DNA of 37,788 nucleotides from an uncultured SAR86 cluster bacterium (GCA_902585315.1 CACIDC010000002.1:1-37788), one strand, 5' to 3'; positions 24,462 to 35,077 are shown, counted from the first letter of the stretch. Program-made: numbers and translations. The notes: generated by a model from the sequence alone, not told the origin.

Positions 24462-25979
24462 ATGAGTAATCAAAAAAATCTTACAACAAACGATACATGG
24501 TTTTTTGGTCATCCGAAAGGGATGGTGACTTTATTCTTTACAGAAATGTGGGAGAGAATGTCTTATTACGGCATGAGAGCATTATTAGTTCTTTACATGA
24601 CAGGTGCTGTGACTGGGTTTAATCCAGGTTTGGGCTGGTCTCAAGTTGACGCGCAAGCAATTTACGGTATTTACGTGGGTATGGTCTATTTTATGGTCAT
24701 ACCTGGCGGTTGGCTTGCAGATAATGTTTTAGGCCACCAAAAAGCTGTTCTTATAGGGGCAATCATTATTGCTCTTGGGCACTTTACTTTAGCATTGCCG
24801 CTGACTGAAACCTTTTTTCTTGGTTTGATATTAGTAGTATTGGGCACAGGCCTGCTGAAGGGAAATATCTCAACTATAGTTGGCCAACTATACAAGCCTG
24901 GTGACTCAAGAGTTCAAGCCGGATACACCATTTTTTATATGTCTATTAACATCGGCTCAACACTTGGGTTCTTAATTTGTTCTTGGCTTGGAGAAAAAAT
25001 TGGCTGGCACTGGGGATTTGGTGCAGCAGGAATCGGGATGTTTTTTGGTGTACTGCAATATCTAAATTTCCGACATTTATTGGGTGAAGCTGGCAACAAA
25101 CCAAATGATATGCCACAAGCTCAAAGAGATACATACATCAAATGGTCCAAAATAACTTCAGCTCTCATGGTGGTAGTGATTGGCCTAGGGCTTCTGGGAA
25201 TCATCACAGTTGAACCTAAAGTTTTTGCTGAAAACTTTGCAATCTTTTTAACAGGCGTAGCATTTGTTTACTTTAGTTATTTATTCTTATTTGCAGGTTT
25301 AACTCAAGTTGAGAAAAAGAATCTTTTCTTACTCTTAATATTATTTATTGGTGCAGCAGCTTTTTGGTCAGGTTTTGACCAATCTGCTAGTTCATTGAGT
25401 ATTTTTGCTCGCGATTATACTGATTTATCTGTAGGTGGTTATGAAATTCCAATAGGTTGGCTGCAATTCGCTAACCCAATATTCGTAGTAATTTTCGCTC
25501 CAATTTTTGCAGGTATTTGGATGCACTTAGGACGAATGAATTTAGATCCATCACTACCAGTCAAATTTGCTATTGGTTTATTCTTCATGGCATTAAGTTT
25601 CGTAGTCATGATTTATGCAGTCAATCTTGCTATGGAAGTGAGTCCAGTTGGGATGCAGTGGTTAATTATTACATACTTGCTTCAGACCTGGGGTGAATTG
25701 GCTTTATCACCAATTGGACTATCAGCTTTTTCACAATATGCTCCTAAGAAATACGTTGGGCAAATGTTTGGACTATGGTTCTTGGCATCCGCTATCGGTG
25801 GAGTCTTAGCAGGTCTACTAGGTGGCGAAGCATTGGGTGAAGGGCTGGAAAGCATCTCACCAGTATTTGAATTTATGATTCAATACTATGTGGTGATTGG
25901 TCTTGCGTTAGTAGCGGTTGCGGTTTTTGGCATTGCTAAAACAGCAGATCAGGTTAAAGCGAAGACCGCTAAAACCTAA
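24462..25979 (+). CDS. POT/PTR-family proton-dependent oligopeptide transporter
   Basis: Inner-membrane MFS transporter that imports di- and tripeptides with protons. The proton-coupling motif ExxER is at residues 28-32 (TEMWERMSYYG), and GTGLLKGNISTIVGQLY carries the second family signature with the conserved Lys. Multiple hydrophobic helices fill 505 residues, the usual length. Dtp-type specificity (peptides) is inferred; a few relatives use other substrates. It is monocistronic: a clear hairpin terminator follows. With pepA nearby it fits scavenging of environmental peptides. No strong Shine-Dalgarno is visible. Confidence 0.94.
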   Translation: MSNQKNLTTNDTWFFGHPKGMVTLFFTEMWERMSYYGMRALLVLYMTGAVTGFNPGLGWSQVDAQAIYGIYVGMVYFMVIPGGWLADNVLGHQKAVLIGAIIIALGHFTLALPLTETFFLGLILVVLGTGLLKGNISTIVGQLYKPGDSRVQAGYTIFYMSINIGSTLGFLICSWLGEKIGWHWGFGAAGIGMFFGVLQYLNFRHLLGEAGNKPNDMPQAQRDTYIKWSKITSALMVVVIGLGLLGIITVEPKVFAENFAIFLTGVAFVYFSYLFLFAGLTQVEKKNLFLLLILFIGAAAFWSGFDQSASSLSIFARDYTDLSVGGYEIPIGWLQFANPIFVVIFAPIFAGIWMHLGRMNLDPSLPVKFAIGLFFMALSFVVMIYAVNLAMEVSPVGMQWLIITYLLQTWGELALSPIGLSAFSQYAPKKYVGQMFGLWFLASAIGGVLAGLLGGEALGEGLESISPVFEFMIQYYVVIGLALVAVAVFGIAKTADQVKAKTAKT

Positions 25980-25997
25980 AGTTTTTAAATTGGAAAT

Positions 25998-26026
25998 AGG
26001 GCGGTTTGAGATGACTGCCCTTTTTT
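25998..26026 (+). terminator. Rho-independent terminator of the peptide transporter gene
   Basis: An 8-bp stem, AGGGCGGT (25998-26005) with ACTGCCCT (26014-26021), containing one G-T wobble, encloses an 8-base loop and is followed by a run of six T. It starts 18 bases after the stop codon. It is the only convincing intrinsic terminator seen in the window. Confidence 0.88.
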
Positions 26027-26079
26027 ATACTCTTAAACAGAGTAGCAGATTTTTAATACGTTTCGATAGGTAAATATTT

Positions 26080-26250
26080 ATGGAATTTCTTTTTACTGTC
26101 TTAGCATGGGGATTTTTTTCTGTTGCAGGCTTTTTCTTTCTACAAGCAAACCCAACAGTAAAAGAAAGGGTTCGTGACAAACTTCATATCTTCTTATTGT
26201 TTACATTAGTAGTTGTGATATTTGTGCGACTAATATTTTTTTATCCTTAG
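26080..26250 (+). CDS. Small two-helix membrane protein, unknown
   Basis: A 56-residue open frame, starting ATG at 26080 and ending TAG at 26250. Hydrophobic residues about 2-22 and 37-55 should form two membrane helices, joined by a charged linker around NPTVKERVRDKLH. An AGG element lies about 9 bases before the ATG. It sits alone between the transporter terminator and the convergent lipoprotein gene, in the only stretch of this size otherwise empty. I do not recognise the family. Composition (Phe- and Leu-rich, ordered charge in the linker) favours a real gene over chance, but its short length leaves doubt. Confidence 0.6.
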   Translation: MEFLFTVLAWGFFSVAGFFFLQANPTVKERVRDKLHIFLLFTLVVVIFVRLIFFYP

Positions 26251-26335
26251 ACTGACTAATTATCTAAGCATTAAATCTTAACGGAGTTTTGTATTAGAGA
26301 ATAATTATATTAAGGCCACAAGCTTTTAGCTGCTA

Positions 26336-27946
26336 TTAATTTGATTCGTTTGTTTGAATATAGAAGTCTAACGTGTTTAAATTAGTCTCAAGATTTAAGC
26401 CGCTTTTAATAGCAAAGATTGCATCAATATCAAAATCACTGTTGTAATCAACAAAGATTGTATGAGCATGTTCAGTCGGAACATTTTGCAAGCCAAGTTC
26501 TTCATTGTTAAGTGCCAGATATGAGTAGGTTGTTACATCGTCTTCGTCAGTAGTCTCTTGTTTTTCTATAATTAGGAAGCTTGCTGTAATATCTCCAAAG
26601 TCCTCAAAAGAATATAAGATATCGCCACCGTCAAAATCTTGATCGTAATCGGCCAGCACTACATGATTGTTCAAAGATGCTATTGCTTGATTAGTAAAGG
26701 TTATATCAACTTCATTTTCTAGAATATTCACTTCACCTGTTTCATAAACTTTTAAAGTTGAGGTCGCGCTGAGATCTATACCATTACTTGGGTTTTCATC
26801 ACCCATAACAAGGACATCTATTTCTTCGTCTTGATCATAAACAATAGAGTCTATTCCTTTGATGTAGGGAATGTTCTCATACGTTAAAGCTTCGGCCCAA
26901 TTAGTTCCATCTCCTGATCTTGGAACAGTCACAAATTTTCCGTTGCCGTCACTATCATAACCAGCAAAAACAATGTCTTCGTTTGAATCTGAATCAAAAT
27001 CAAATTCAAGAAGATCTGTAAGAATTAGACTATCTAATACGCTATTATCATAATCGAATTCCTCAAATTTTGGACCATCTGTTGCTCCAACTTCTATCCA
27101 GTATTCTTTTGATTCCCCTAAAAGATAAATATCTAAGGCAACATTATTATTTCTGTCAATTAAGCCAGCAGCTCTAATACCACTATTGTTGAGATCTAAA
27201 GTTGTTTCATTTGTAACTAGCTCATTATCAAGCACTAACCCGAGGTTTGTGCCTTTAAAGATACATATCTTTGAAGTATTTAGATTTTGTCTCTCAAAGT
27301 CGGAAGATAATCCCATAACATCAGTTGAGCTATCTTGATCAAGATCTTTCGGAATAAGAGTGCTTATCGCATCGCATTCATCTGTCACAATTTCAGTGAT
27401 AATCGGTAGTGGTCCTCCGAGCATTTGTAGTAATTTAGTTTGTACTATCGAATCATCTGTAGTGCTTCGTGTTTGTACCCCAAAAATAATATCTGGTATT
27501 GAGTCATCGTTAAAATCACCACGTGCTTGACTTGTAAAGACAACTTTTTCATTCGCACCATATTCGATAGTAAAATCTGGCTCTTCGCCTCTCTCGTCAA
27601 AGACAAAGTGATCAGCTGTACTTTTGACAATTGTTATTGCAACGGCCTGGTTAATAAATTCATTATTTCTTCTGCAATCTAGAACGAAAGAACTTATACC
27701 ACCGCTTTTGATGGTAATTTCTTCTGTGCCTTGAACTGGTTTCTCACCGGACCATCTACCTGCGGCATAACATTGACTGGCATTGGAATTCCAGGTCAAC
27801 GTAAAACTATCACCGTAATCAACATTTTCTGAACTTGCATCCAGCTCGAGAAAAAGTTCTTCTAGTGGTTCTTCTTTATCACTACATGCTGCAAGCAATA
27901 AAAGTGTAAAAAGGATAAGTAAATTTTTAACTCTCATATTTGACAT
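26336..27946 (-). CDS. Lipoprotein with Ig-like domain and seven calcium-binding-type repeats
   Basis: A 536-residue exported lipoprotein: hydrophobic signal and lipobox LAAC with Cys at residue 21. Residues about 31-108 form a bacterial Ig-like domain with paired Cys59 and Cys91. Then Asp-rich DxDxD-like loops recur seven times, starting near residues 144, 201, 264, 316, 371, 433 and 500, spaced about 52-67 apart, each followed by a hydrophobic strand (for example DFNDDSIPDIIFG). This matches the FG-GAP/VCBS repeat of seven-bladed integrin-like propellers. The protein is strongly acidic. The start is ATG at 27946; ATG at 27937 is possible. It is the last gene after map-dapD-dapE, 21 bases from dapE. 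Function unknown; a surface or adhesion role is inferred. Confidence 0.83.
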   Translation of the reverse strand: MSNMRVKNLLILFTLLLLAACSDKEEPLEELFLELDASSENVDYGDSFTLTWNSNASQCYAAGRWSGEKPVQGTEEITIKSGGISSFVLDCRRNNEFINQAVAITIVKSTADHFVFDERGEEPDFTIEYGANEKVVFTSQARGDFNDDSIPDIIFGVQTRSTTDDSIVQTKLLQMLGGPLPIITEIVTDECDAISTLIPKDLDQDSSTDVMGLSSDFERQNLNTSKICIFKGTNLGLVLDNELVTNETTLDLNNSGIRAAGLIDRNNNVALDIYLLGESKEYWIEVGATDGPKFEEFDYDNSVLDSLILTDLLEFDFDSDSNEDIVFAGYDSDGNGKFVTVPRSGDGTNWAEALTYENIPYIKGIDSIVYDQDEEIDVLVMGDENPSNGIDLSATSTLKVYETGEVNILENEVDITFTNQAIASLNNHVVLADYDQDFDGGDILYSFEDFGDITASFLIIEKQETTDEDDVTTYSYLALNNEELGLQNVPTEHAHTIFVDYNSDFDIDAIFAIKSGLNLETNLNTLDFYIQTNESN

Positions 27947-27967
27947 TGTCTATTCTATACAAAAAGT

Positions 27968-29095
27968 TTAGCTATTTGTTTCTTCATTGAGATTTAATAA
28001 GATTTGATGGTAAATATCGGTTAATCGTTCCAATTCTACTTTCTCAATTTTTTCATCGATTTTATGAATGGTTTCAAATTTAGGTCCAAGCTCAACAATT
28101 TCACAACCTGTTTTTGAAATAAAACGTCCATCTGAAGTTCCACCTGAGCAAGATAAAGTCGTTTTAAAGCCCTGCACATCTTCTATACTTTGGCATACCA
28201 CATCGGTAAATAATTTAGGCTCAGAATAGAATGGTTCGGCATTTATATCAAAGGACACTTTATGTTTGATTCCTTCACTTTTCAAAAAATTTTCAACCTT
28301 TTCTTGTATTGCTTCACCACTTATTTGAGTTGAAAACCTTAGATTAAATTTTAGATATAAATTATTGGGTGTGACGTTATGTGCACCAACTCCAGCTGTA
28401 ATATTAGTAAGCTGTAAAGATGTTGGGGGGAAATGCTCATTACCTTCATCCCATACTTCTTTGAGAAGTTTATCCAAGAAAGGAACAACTTTATGAATTG
28501 GGTTGTCAACTCTTGCAGGGTAGGCGGCATGGCCTTGTTTTCCTAATACTTCAAGCTCGATGTTAATAGAACCTCTACGACCAATCCTTATGTTGTCGCC
28601 AACAGTTTCTAATGTTGATGGCTCACCAATTAAGCAGAAGTCAATTTTTTCATTTCTCTGGAGTAGCTCCTCTACTACTTTTACTGTGCCATCTTTGGAT
28701 GGGCCTTCCTCATCGGCCGTAATTAAAAAACCTATGGAATAATTAAGGCTATCTACATCTATTCTTGATAGAGCTGACATAAAACAAGCAATACCTCCTT
28801 TCATATCTCCTGTACCTCTACCATTGATGAATGTACCATCATCATATCCAGAAAAAGGGTCGTGCTCCCATTCATTTTCAGGACCTGTTGGGACAACATC
28901 TACATGTCCCAAGAAAACGAGCAATGGGCCGTTATTTCTTTTCACACTCCACAGATTTTTTACTCTGCCAAATGTTAATGTTTCATTAATAAAGCCTCTT
29001 TGAGTTAAAAAATCTTCAATATAATGAAGGCATCCGGCATCATTCGGTGTGATGGATTTTTTTTGAACCAAATCTTGTGTTATCTGAATTTCCAT
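27968..29095 (-). CDS. dapE: DapE succinyl-diaminopimelate desuccinylase
   Basis: M20-family dizinc hydrolase that removes succinate from N-succinyl-LL-diaminopimelate on the way to lysine and peptidoglycan. Metal ligands are His64 in GHVDVVP, Asp97 in GTGDMKGG, and Glu130 of DEEGPS with Glu129 as likely general base; the dimerisation domain lies at about residues 180-290, and SGGTSDGRF is the DapE-specific motif. The length of 375 residues is normal. It starts 2 bases before the dapD stop region in a tight operon after dapD. Confidence 0.96.
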   Translation of the reverse strand: MEIQITQDLVQKKSITPNDAGCLHYIEDFLTQRGFINETLTFGRVKNLWSVKRNNGPLLVFLGHVDVVPTGPENEWEHDPFSGYDDGTFINGRGTGDMKGGIACFMSALSRIDVDSLNYSIGFLITADEEGPSKDGTVKVVEELLQRNEKIDFCLIGEPSTLETVGDNIRIGRRGSINIELEVLGKQGHAAYPARVDNPIHKVVPFLDKLLKEVWDEGNEHFPPTSLQLTNITAGVGAHNVTPNNLYLKFNLRFSTQISGEAIQEKVENFLKSEGIKHKVSFDINAEPFYSEPKLFTDVVCQSIEDVQGFKTTLSCSGGTSDGRFISKTGCEIVELGPKFETIHKIDEKIEKVELERLTDIYHQILLNLNEETNS

Positions 29096-29097
29096 AA

Positions 29098-29967
29098 TTA
29101 ATTATTCTCGTGTAAAGCTTTATTCAGTTTAAATTCGTCTTCTTTATTTTTTGCACACACCTTTCCAGAAACTGAATCTCGAAAATACAACATATTACTT
29201 TTCCCATTAAGCTCAAGGGCCTTCACAATTTTATCATTCTCATTCAGCAGAGTGATTTTTGTGCCTGCAGTGACATATAAACCTGCTTCAACCGTGCAAT
29301 TATCTCCCAATGAAATCCCAATGCCTGAATTGGCACCCAAAAGACAATTTTCTCCTACAGTAATTATTTCTTTGTTGCCACCCGATAATGTTCCCATCGT
29401 TGAACTGCCCCCTCCTAAATCTGAATTTTTTTTGACGAAGACTCCTGCTGAAATTCTGCCTTCCACCATATTAGGACCCTCTGTGCCAGCATTATAATTT
29501 ACAAAACCTTCATGCATAATCGTTGTGCCTTTACCAAGGTATGCACCTAATCTCACTCGAGAGCAATCTGCAATTCTTACACCTTCTGGCACAACATAAT
29601 CAGTCATTGGGGGAAACTTATCGATCGAATAGACCCTGTAATTGTTCAAATCTGATGCGCTTTTCAGAACCTCTATTCTTTTAGGTCCTTTATCCGTCCA
29701 AGCGAGGTTTGGTAATACAGAAAAAATATTATCAAGATTTAATTGGTTTGGTTGAAAATGCCTCAATGATAATAAATATAATTTCAACCATGCTGTTGGT
29801 ATATCTAAAATAGGTTCGTCTTTAATTAGATGTGTTGTTATCACATCGCCCTCGAGAGAATGCCCATTTGTTTGGTTATTCGATTCAGAAAAGCTATGGT
29901 AATTAATGCTTAGAAATCCCTTTTCGTCGTATAGGGCAACACCTTCAGCTTGAATTGGTAATTTCAT
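29098..29967 (-). CDS. dapD: DapD tetrahydrodipicolinate N-succinyltransferase
   Basis: Hexapeptide-repeat acyltransferase that succinylates tetrahydrodipicolinate using succinyl-CoA, one step before DapC and DapE. The left-handed beta-helix part shows VRLGAYLGKGTTIMHEGFV, GRISAGVFV and STMGTLSGGNKE, the signature of the Pseudomonas/actinobacterial DapD type rather than the E. coli type. The length of 289 residues is somewhat shorter than the roughly 340 of Pseudomonas. Its ATG follows the map stop by 3 bases. In Pseudomonas and relatives glnD and dapC lie between map and dapD; neither is here. Confidence 0.93.
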   Translation of the reverse strand: MKLPIQAEGVALYDEKGFLSINYHSFSESNNQTNGHSLEGDVITTHLIKDEPILDIPTAWLKLYLLSLRHFQPNQLNLDNIFSVLPNLAWTDKGPKRIEVLKSASDLNNYRVYSIDKFPPMTDYVVPEGVRIADCSRVRLGAYLGKGTTIMHEGFVNYNAGTEGPNMVEGRISAGVFVKKNSDLGGGSSTMGTLSGGNKEIITVGENCLLGANSGIGISLGDNCTVEAGLYVTAGTKITLLNENDKIVKALELNGKSNMLYFRDSVSGKVCAKNKEDEFKLNKALHENN

Positions 29968-29970
29968 CCC

Positions 29971-30729
29971 TCACTCACCTGCAGTTAATATTTCATAGCC
30001 ATTATTGGTAACTGCAACTGTATGTTCCCATTGAGCGGATAGCTTCCCATCCTTTGTAACAACCGTCCAACCATCGCTTAGTACTTTTGAATGGTATTCA
30101 CCTAAGTTGATCATGGGCTCAATTGTAAAACACATACCTTCTTTTAATTCCAGTCCTTGTCCCTTTTCGCCATAATGCATGACTTGAGGTTCCTCATGGT
30201 ATGTTTTGCCAATGCCATGACCACAGTAATCTCGAACCACCGAATAGTGATTTTTTTCTGCTAGTTCTTGGATAGCAAATCCTACATCCCCAAGCTTTGC
30301 GCCAGGCTTAACTTGGTTGATGCCTGCAAATAGGCAATCTTTCGTGATATCAACCAATCTTTTTGCATGAGGAGCAACTTTTCCTACGAGAAACATTTGA
30401 GAAGTATCGCCGTGCCAACCCTCATGTACAACTGTGACATCAATGTTAACAATATCGCCATTTTTAAGAATTTTATCTTCACTGGGGATGCCATGGCAGA
30501 TCACGTTATTTACAGACGTACATAAAGTTTTTGGAAAACCTCCGTAACCTATATTGGCCGGTATGCATTTGAGTTCTTCAGTAATGAATTTAAATGCAAG
30601 GTCATCGAGTTTTGCCGTGCTGACACCAGGCACCACATACTCTCTTAACATTTCCAGAACACTTGTTGCTTTTTGACCAGCAATTTTCATTTTTTCAATG
30701 TCTTTTTTGCTTTTAATTGAAATTGACAT
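29971..30729 (-). CDS. map: Methionine aminopeptidase, type I
   Basis: Removes the initiator Met from nascent proteins. The two-metal site residues appear in order: Asp in NIDVTVVHEGWHGDTS (two Asp), His in GHGIGKTYHEEP, Glu in FTIEPMIN and Glu in WEHTVAV. The length of 252 residues, with no N-terminal zinc finger, identifies type Ia. It heads the minus-strand operon map-dapD-dapE-lipoprotein and diverges from carA across 63 bases. In many proteobacteria it heads rpsB-tsf divergently; here its partner is carA. Confidence 0.96.
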   Translation of the reverse strand: MSISIKSKKDIEKMKIAGQKATSVLEMLREYVVPGVSTAKLDDLAFKFITEELKCIPANIGYGGFPKTLCTSVNNVICHGIPSEDKILKNGDIVNIDVTVVHEGWHGDTSQMFLVGKVAPHAKRLVDITKDCLFAGINQVKPGAKLGDVGFAIQELAEKNHYSVVRDYCGHGIGKTYHEEPQVMHYGEKGQGLELKEGMCFTIEPMINLGEYHSKVLSDGWTVVTKDGKLSAQWEHTVAVTNNGYEILTAGE

Positions 30730-30749
30730 AGGGTTAATTCTAAATGATC

Positions 30750-30778
30750 TGTAAATTATCTTCTAACTTCTTTATAGT
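30750..30778 (+). promoter_or_regulatory. Weak candidate promoter for carAB
   Basis: In the 63-base map/carA divergent gap, TATAGT at 30773-30778 is a fair -10; TGTAAA at 30750-30755, 17 bases upstream, is a poor -35 (three of six). No attenuator, PyrR site or purine/arginine operator was recognised. The gap must hold the start signals for both operons. Confidence 0.25.
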
Positions 30779-30792
30779 ATTCGGAAGCGAAA

Positions 30793-31884
30793 ATGAAGTT
30801 TGCAGCAAAGCTCCTACTAGAAAATGGAATTTCATTTGAAGGTATTGGTTTTGGGTTTCAAAAAATTGGTGTTGGTGAAGTAGTTTTTAATACAGCAATT
30901 ACAGGCTATCAAGAAATTCTTACAGATCCATCTTACGACGGTCAAATCATAACTTTCACCTATCCTCATATTGGAAACACTGGAATTAATTTTGAAGATA
31001 ATGAATCAAAAAAAATTGCAGCAAGAGGCTTAATTGTTAAAAATTTCTGCGATTTTCCAAGTAACTACCGTTCAAAAATGTCTTTGGAAGATTTTTTAGT
31101 TGAACAAAAAACGATTTGTATATCCGATATAGACACGAGACACCTTACAAGAATTTTAAGGGATGAGGGTTGTAAAATTGGAGCCATATATCCAACTAAA
31201 CTTTTAACTGATGAAGAAGCTGTTTCAGAAATAAAGAAATTTGGTTCTATGTCAGATAATAGCTTTATTGAAAATGTAGCTGTTTCCGAGTCTTATGCTT
31301 ATGGAGCTCCCAAAACCAAGAAAAAATTTAAAATTGCAGCAGTTGATTTTGGCATAAAGGAAAATATTTTGCGGATCATGAAAGATATGGGAGGGGATAT
31401 TACCGTTATGCCGCCGACTACCACAGCAAATGAGATAGCCGCACTAAAACCCGATGGAATTTTTTTATCTAATGGTCCCGGCGATCCTAAAGTTTTAACT
31501 TCAGCTGTTGAGGAAGTGAAACAAATGATGAAACTGGAGATACCAATCTTTGGAATTTGTCTAGGTCATCAAATCATGTCATTGGCCTACGATTTGAAAA
31601 TAGAAAAAATGCCTTTTGGTCACCATGGCGCCAATCACCCTGTTCATGATTTAAAAAATAATAAAGTTTTCATTACCTCTCAAAATCATAATTTTGCAGT
31701 TGCAAACATTGAAGACAGGAGTGATGTGGTTGTTACGCACAAGTCTTTATTTGATGGCTCTATACAAGGTATTGAGCATAATGACAAACCATTTTATTCA
31801 ATTCAATGTCATCCTGAAGCAAGCCCAGGACCAAAAGAATTTGAGGTATTGTTTGAGAGATTTTTCGAGGATATGAATGCCTAA
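30793..31884 (+). CDS. carA: Carbamoyl-phosphate synthase small subunit
   Basis: Glutaminase subunit that supplies ammonia to CarB for carbamoyl phosphate, the precursor of pyrimidines and arginine. The N-terminal CPSase_sm domain (about residues 1-150) carries [17 protein letters not shown]. The class I amidotransferase triad is Cys256 in GICLGHQ, His340 and Glu342 in CHPEASPGP. The length of 363 residues is close to the usual 380. GGAAG precedes the ATG. It overlaps carB by 8 bases. Confidence 0.97.
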   Translation: MKFAAKLLLENGISFEGIGFGFQKIGVGEVVFNTAITGYQEILTDPSYDGQIITFTYPHIGNTGINFEDNESKKIAARGLIVKNFCDFPSNYRSKMSLEDFLVEQKTICISDIDTRHLTRILRDEGCKIGAIYPTKLLTDEEAVSEIKKFGSMSDNSFIENVAVSESYAYGAPKTKKKFKIAAVDFGIKENILRIMKDMGGDITVMPPTTTANEIAALKPDGIFLSNGPGDPKVLTSAVEEVKQMMKLEIPIFGICLGHQIMSLAYDLKIEKMPFGHHGANHPVHDLKNNKVFITSQNHNFAVANIEDRSDVVVTHKSLFDGSIQGIEHNDKPFYSIQCHPEASPGPKEFEVLFERFFEDMNA

Positions 31885-34800
31885 AAGAGAAGATATTAAA
31901 ACAATATTGATTGTTGGTTCTGGCCCAATTGTTATTGGTCAAGCCTGCGAGTTTGATTATTCCGGCACCCAAGCTTGTAAAGCTCTTCGAGATAATGGAT
32001 ACAGAGTCATTTTAGTTAACTCCAATCCTGCAACAATAATGACTGATCCTGAAGTTGCAGATGCCACCTATATAGAGCCTGTTGATTGGCAAACACTCGA
32101 AAAGATTATTGAAAAAGAAAAACCTGATGCTATTTTGCCAACTATGGGAGGCCAGACGGGTTTAAATGTTTCATTAGATTTAGCTAAAAGAGGAATTCTT
32201 GAGAAACATTCAGTGGAAATGATCGGGGCAAATAGAGAAGCTATTGATAATGCAGAAGACCGGGAAAAATTTGATAAATGCATGAAAGAATTAGGTCTCG
32301 AAACACCAAGATCAGGCTTTGCACACTCTATGGAAGATGCATGGAGGATTCATAAAGACATTGGTTTGCCGTGTGTTATTAGACCTTCATTTACTTTAGG
32401 TGGCACGGGTGGAGGTATTGCTTACAACTTAAAAGAATTTGAAGAAATTTGCATGAATGGTCTCAAACTCTCACCCACAAAAGAACTTTTAATCGATGAA
32501 TCCCTTGTTGGATGGAAAGAATTTGAGATGGAGGTTGTGAGAGACAAAAATGACAATTGCATTATTGTGTGCTCGATTGAAAATGTTGATCCAATGGGTG
32601 TCCATACTGGTGATTCTATTACCGTTGCACCAGCCCAAACTTTGACTGACAAGGAATATCAAGAAATGAGAGATGCTTCATTCAAAGTCTTGCGACGAAT
32701 TGGAGTTGAAACCGGTGGATCAAATGTTCAATTCGCTCAAGATCCAAAGACTGGTCGCTTGGTTGTTATAGAAATGAATCCAAGAGTAAGCAGGTCTTCC
32801 GCATTAGCTTCGAAAGCAACAGGATTTCCTATTGCAAAAGTTGCGGCTCTCTTAGCAGTTGGCTATACCTTGGATGAATTAAAAAATGACATTACAGACG
32901 GCAAAACTCCTGCTTCATTTGAACCAACCATCGATTATGTGGTGACAAAAATCCCAAGATTTAACTTTGAAAAGTTTCCAGAGACTGATTCAAGACTTAC
33001 AACACAAATGAAGTCGGTTGGAGAAGTCATGGCAATAGGTAGAAACTTCCAAGAATCATTTCAAAAAGCGATTAGATCAATGGAAAATGGATTGAATGGT
33101 TTATCAAGTATTCTGAAAAAAAATGAGGGGAATGGCGCTCTTAAACTTGAACTTTCTACGCCAGGTGAAAAAAGATTATGGTTCATTGCTGATGCATTTC
33201 GAAAAGGCTGGACTATCGAAGAAGTTTTTGTGTCTTGTAAAGTTGATTATTGGTTTTTGCATCAAATTAAAGACATTGTTGATGATGAAAAAATAATCCA
33301 AAACTCAAAATTAGAGCAAATTGATGCTAACACTTTGAAATCATATAAAAAGAAAGGATTCTCTGATGCACGAATTGCTGATCTTCTCGAAGTTGATGAA
33401 CAGAGTGTAAGAGAACACAGATACAAATTAAATGTTCATCCAGTTTTTAAAAGAGTTGATTCTTGTGCTGCCGAGTTTGATAGTACGACAAACTATCTTT
33501 ATTCAACTTACGAAGAATTTAATGAATCTGAAGTCTCTAATAATAAAAAAATTGTTGTGTTAGGCAGTGGGCCTAATCGTATTGGTCAAGGCATTGAATT
33601 TGATTATTGTTGCGTTCAAGCAGCATTAGCCTTCAGAGAAGAGAACATAGAAACAATAATGATTAACTCAAACCCTGAAACTGTTTCAACCGATTTTGAC
33701 GTCTCAGATAAATTATATTTTGAGCCAATTGTGGCAGAGGACGTTTTTGAAATTATAAGACATGAAAACCCATACGGAGTTGTGGTTCAGTTCGGAGGTC
33801 AAACTCCTCTCAAGCTTACGGAAGTATTTGAAAAAAATGATATTAAGATACTTGGTACTCCTCCTTCATCAATTGATACTGCGGAAAATAGAGAGAAATT
33901 TAAAATATTTCTCTCAGAGTTTAATTTTCAGCAACCTGAAAATAGGATTGCTCAAAGTGTTGAGGATGCAAAAAAAGCAGTTGAGGAGTTGAGTTATCCC
34001 GTAATTGTTCGACCATCTTATGTGCTTGGAGGTAGGGCAATGGAACTTATTTATACTGACTCCGATTTGAATAACTATCTTACAAATGTTGCAAATATTT
34101 CAGCTGAAAACCCTTTGCTGATTGAAAAATTTTTGGATGATGCTGTTGAATTAGATATAGATGTAATATGCGATGGTGAAAAAACTTTAATAGGCGGCGT
34201 TTTACAACACATTGAGGAAGCTGGAATACATTCAGGAGACAGTTCATGTTCTTTTCCACCCTATAGTGTTGGTGATACACAATTACATGCACTAAAAAAA
34301 GAAATAAAAGCAGTTGCAAAAAAATTAAATGTTATAGGTTTAATGAACGCACAAGTAGCTATCAAAGATGACAAATTTTATATGATAGAGGTTAATCCAA
34401 GAGCTTCTAGAACTATACCTTTTCTCTCAAAGTGCATAGGAAATTCACTAGCTAAAATCGCATCTAAAGTCATAACAGGCAAATCACTTAAAGATTTAGG
34501 TTTAGAAGCTGAAATTATGCCAACAAATTATGCAGTAAAAGCTCCTGTTTTTCCATTTAATAAATTCAGGAAAGTAGATCCAATCCTAGGACCAGAAATG
34601 AAATCGACTGGCGAAGTAATGGGTAGAGGTGATTGTTTCGGGGAGGCTTTTGGTAAAGCAATGAAGGGCGCAGGAGAAGTAATCCCTAACCAAGGACGAG
34701 TATTTGTAAGCGTTAAAGATAATGATAAAAAATATCTTCCGGACCTCTGTTCTAAATTAGAGAAATTAGGTTTTCAAATTTATGCTACCAAAGGCACAGC

Positions 34801-35077
34801 CAAAGCTTTAGAAAAGAGTGATGTGAAAGTAAAAATTGTCAATAAAGTCCTAGAAGGCAGACCTCATATTGTTGATGCGATTCTGAATAAAGAAATTGAT
34901 ATGATCATAAATACTACTGAAGGCAGACAGTCTATTAAAGATTCATTTTCTATAAGGAGATCAGCATTAGAACACAGCATCTTTTTAACTACTACCATTT
35001 CAGGTGGCTTTGCAATTGTTGAATCTTTAGAGAAAGGAGTAGAGAATTGGGAATATAAACCACTTCAATTGTCTTAA
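31877..35077 (+). CDS. carB: Carbamoyl-phosphate synthase large subunit
   Basis: Catalyses bicarbonate phosphorylation, carbamate formation and carbamate phosphorylation in two homologous halves. The first half begins with [18 protein letters not shown] and the second with [17 protein letters not shown] (about residue 560); each has an ATP-grasp domain with [14 protein letters not shown] or [12 protein letters not shown]. An oligomerisation domain lies between them, and a C-terminal allosteric MGS-like domain ends the protein (from about residue 940). The length of 1066 residues is normal. Its TAA is directly followed by the greA ATG. Confidence 0.98.
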   Translation: MPKREDIKTILIVGSGPIVIGQACEFDYSGTQACKALRDNGYRVILVNSNPATIMTDPEVADATYIEPVDWQTLEKIIEKEKPDAILPTMGGQTGLNVSLDLAKRGILEKHSVEMIGANREAIDNAEDREKFDKCMKELGLETPRSGFAHSMEDAWRIHKDIGLPCVIRPSFTLGGTGGGIAYNLKEFEEICMNGLKLSPTKELLIDESLVGWKEFEMEVVRDKNDNCIIVCSIENVDPMGVHTGDSITVAPAQTLTDKEYQEMRDASFKVLRRIGVETGGSNVQFAQDPKTGRLVVIEMNPRVSRSSALASKATGFPIAKVAALLAVGYTLDELKNDITDGKTPASFEPTIDYVVTKIPRFNFEKFPETDSRLTTQMKSVGEVMAIGRNFQESFQKAIRSMENGLNGLSSILKKNEGNGALKLELSTPGEKRLWFIADAFRKGWTIEEVFVSCKVDYWFLHQIKDIVDDEKIIQNSKLEQIDANTLKSYKKKGFSDARIADLLEVDEQSVREHRYKLNVHPVFKRVDSCAAEFDSTTNYLYSTYEEFNESEVSNNKKIVVLGSGPNRIGQGIEFDYCCVQAALAFREENIETIMINSNPETVSTDFDVSDKLYFEPIVAEDVFEIIRHENPYGVVVQFGGQTPLKLTEVFEKNDIKILGTPPSSIDTAENREKFKIFLSEFNFQQPENRIAQSVEDAKKAVEELSYPVIVRPSYVLGGRAMELIYTDSDLNNYLTNVANISAENPLLIEKFLDDAVELDIDVICDGEKTLIGGVLQHIEEAGIHSGDSSCSFPPYSVGDTQLHALKKEIKAVAKKLNVIGLMNAQVAIKDDKFYMIEVNPRASRTIPFLSKCIGNSLAKIASKVITGKSLKDLGLEAEIMPTNYAVKAPVFPFNKFRKVDPILGPEMKSTGEVMGRGDCFGEAFGKAMKGAGEVIPNQGRVFVSVKDNDKKYLPDLCSKLEKLGFQIYATKGTAKALEKSDVKVKIVNKVLEGRPHIVDAILNKEIDMIINTTEGRQSIKDSFSIRRSALEHSIFLTTTISGGFAIVESLEKGVENWEYKPLQLS

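Noticed and set aside
26251-26335. Bidirectional terminator in the 85-base convergent gap
   Set aside because: Only a 4-bp AGCT palindrome around 26320-26330 and AT-rich sequence were found; no stable stem with a T run.
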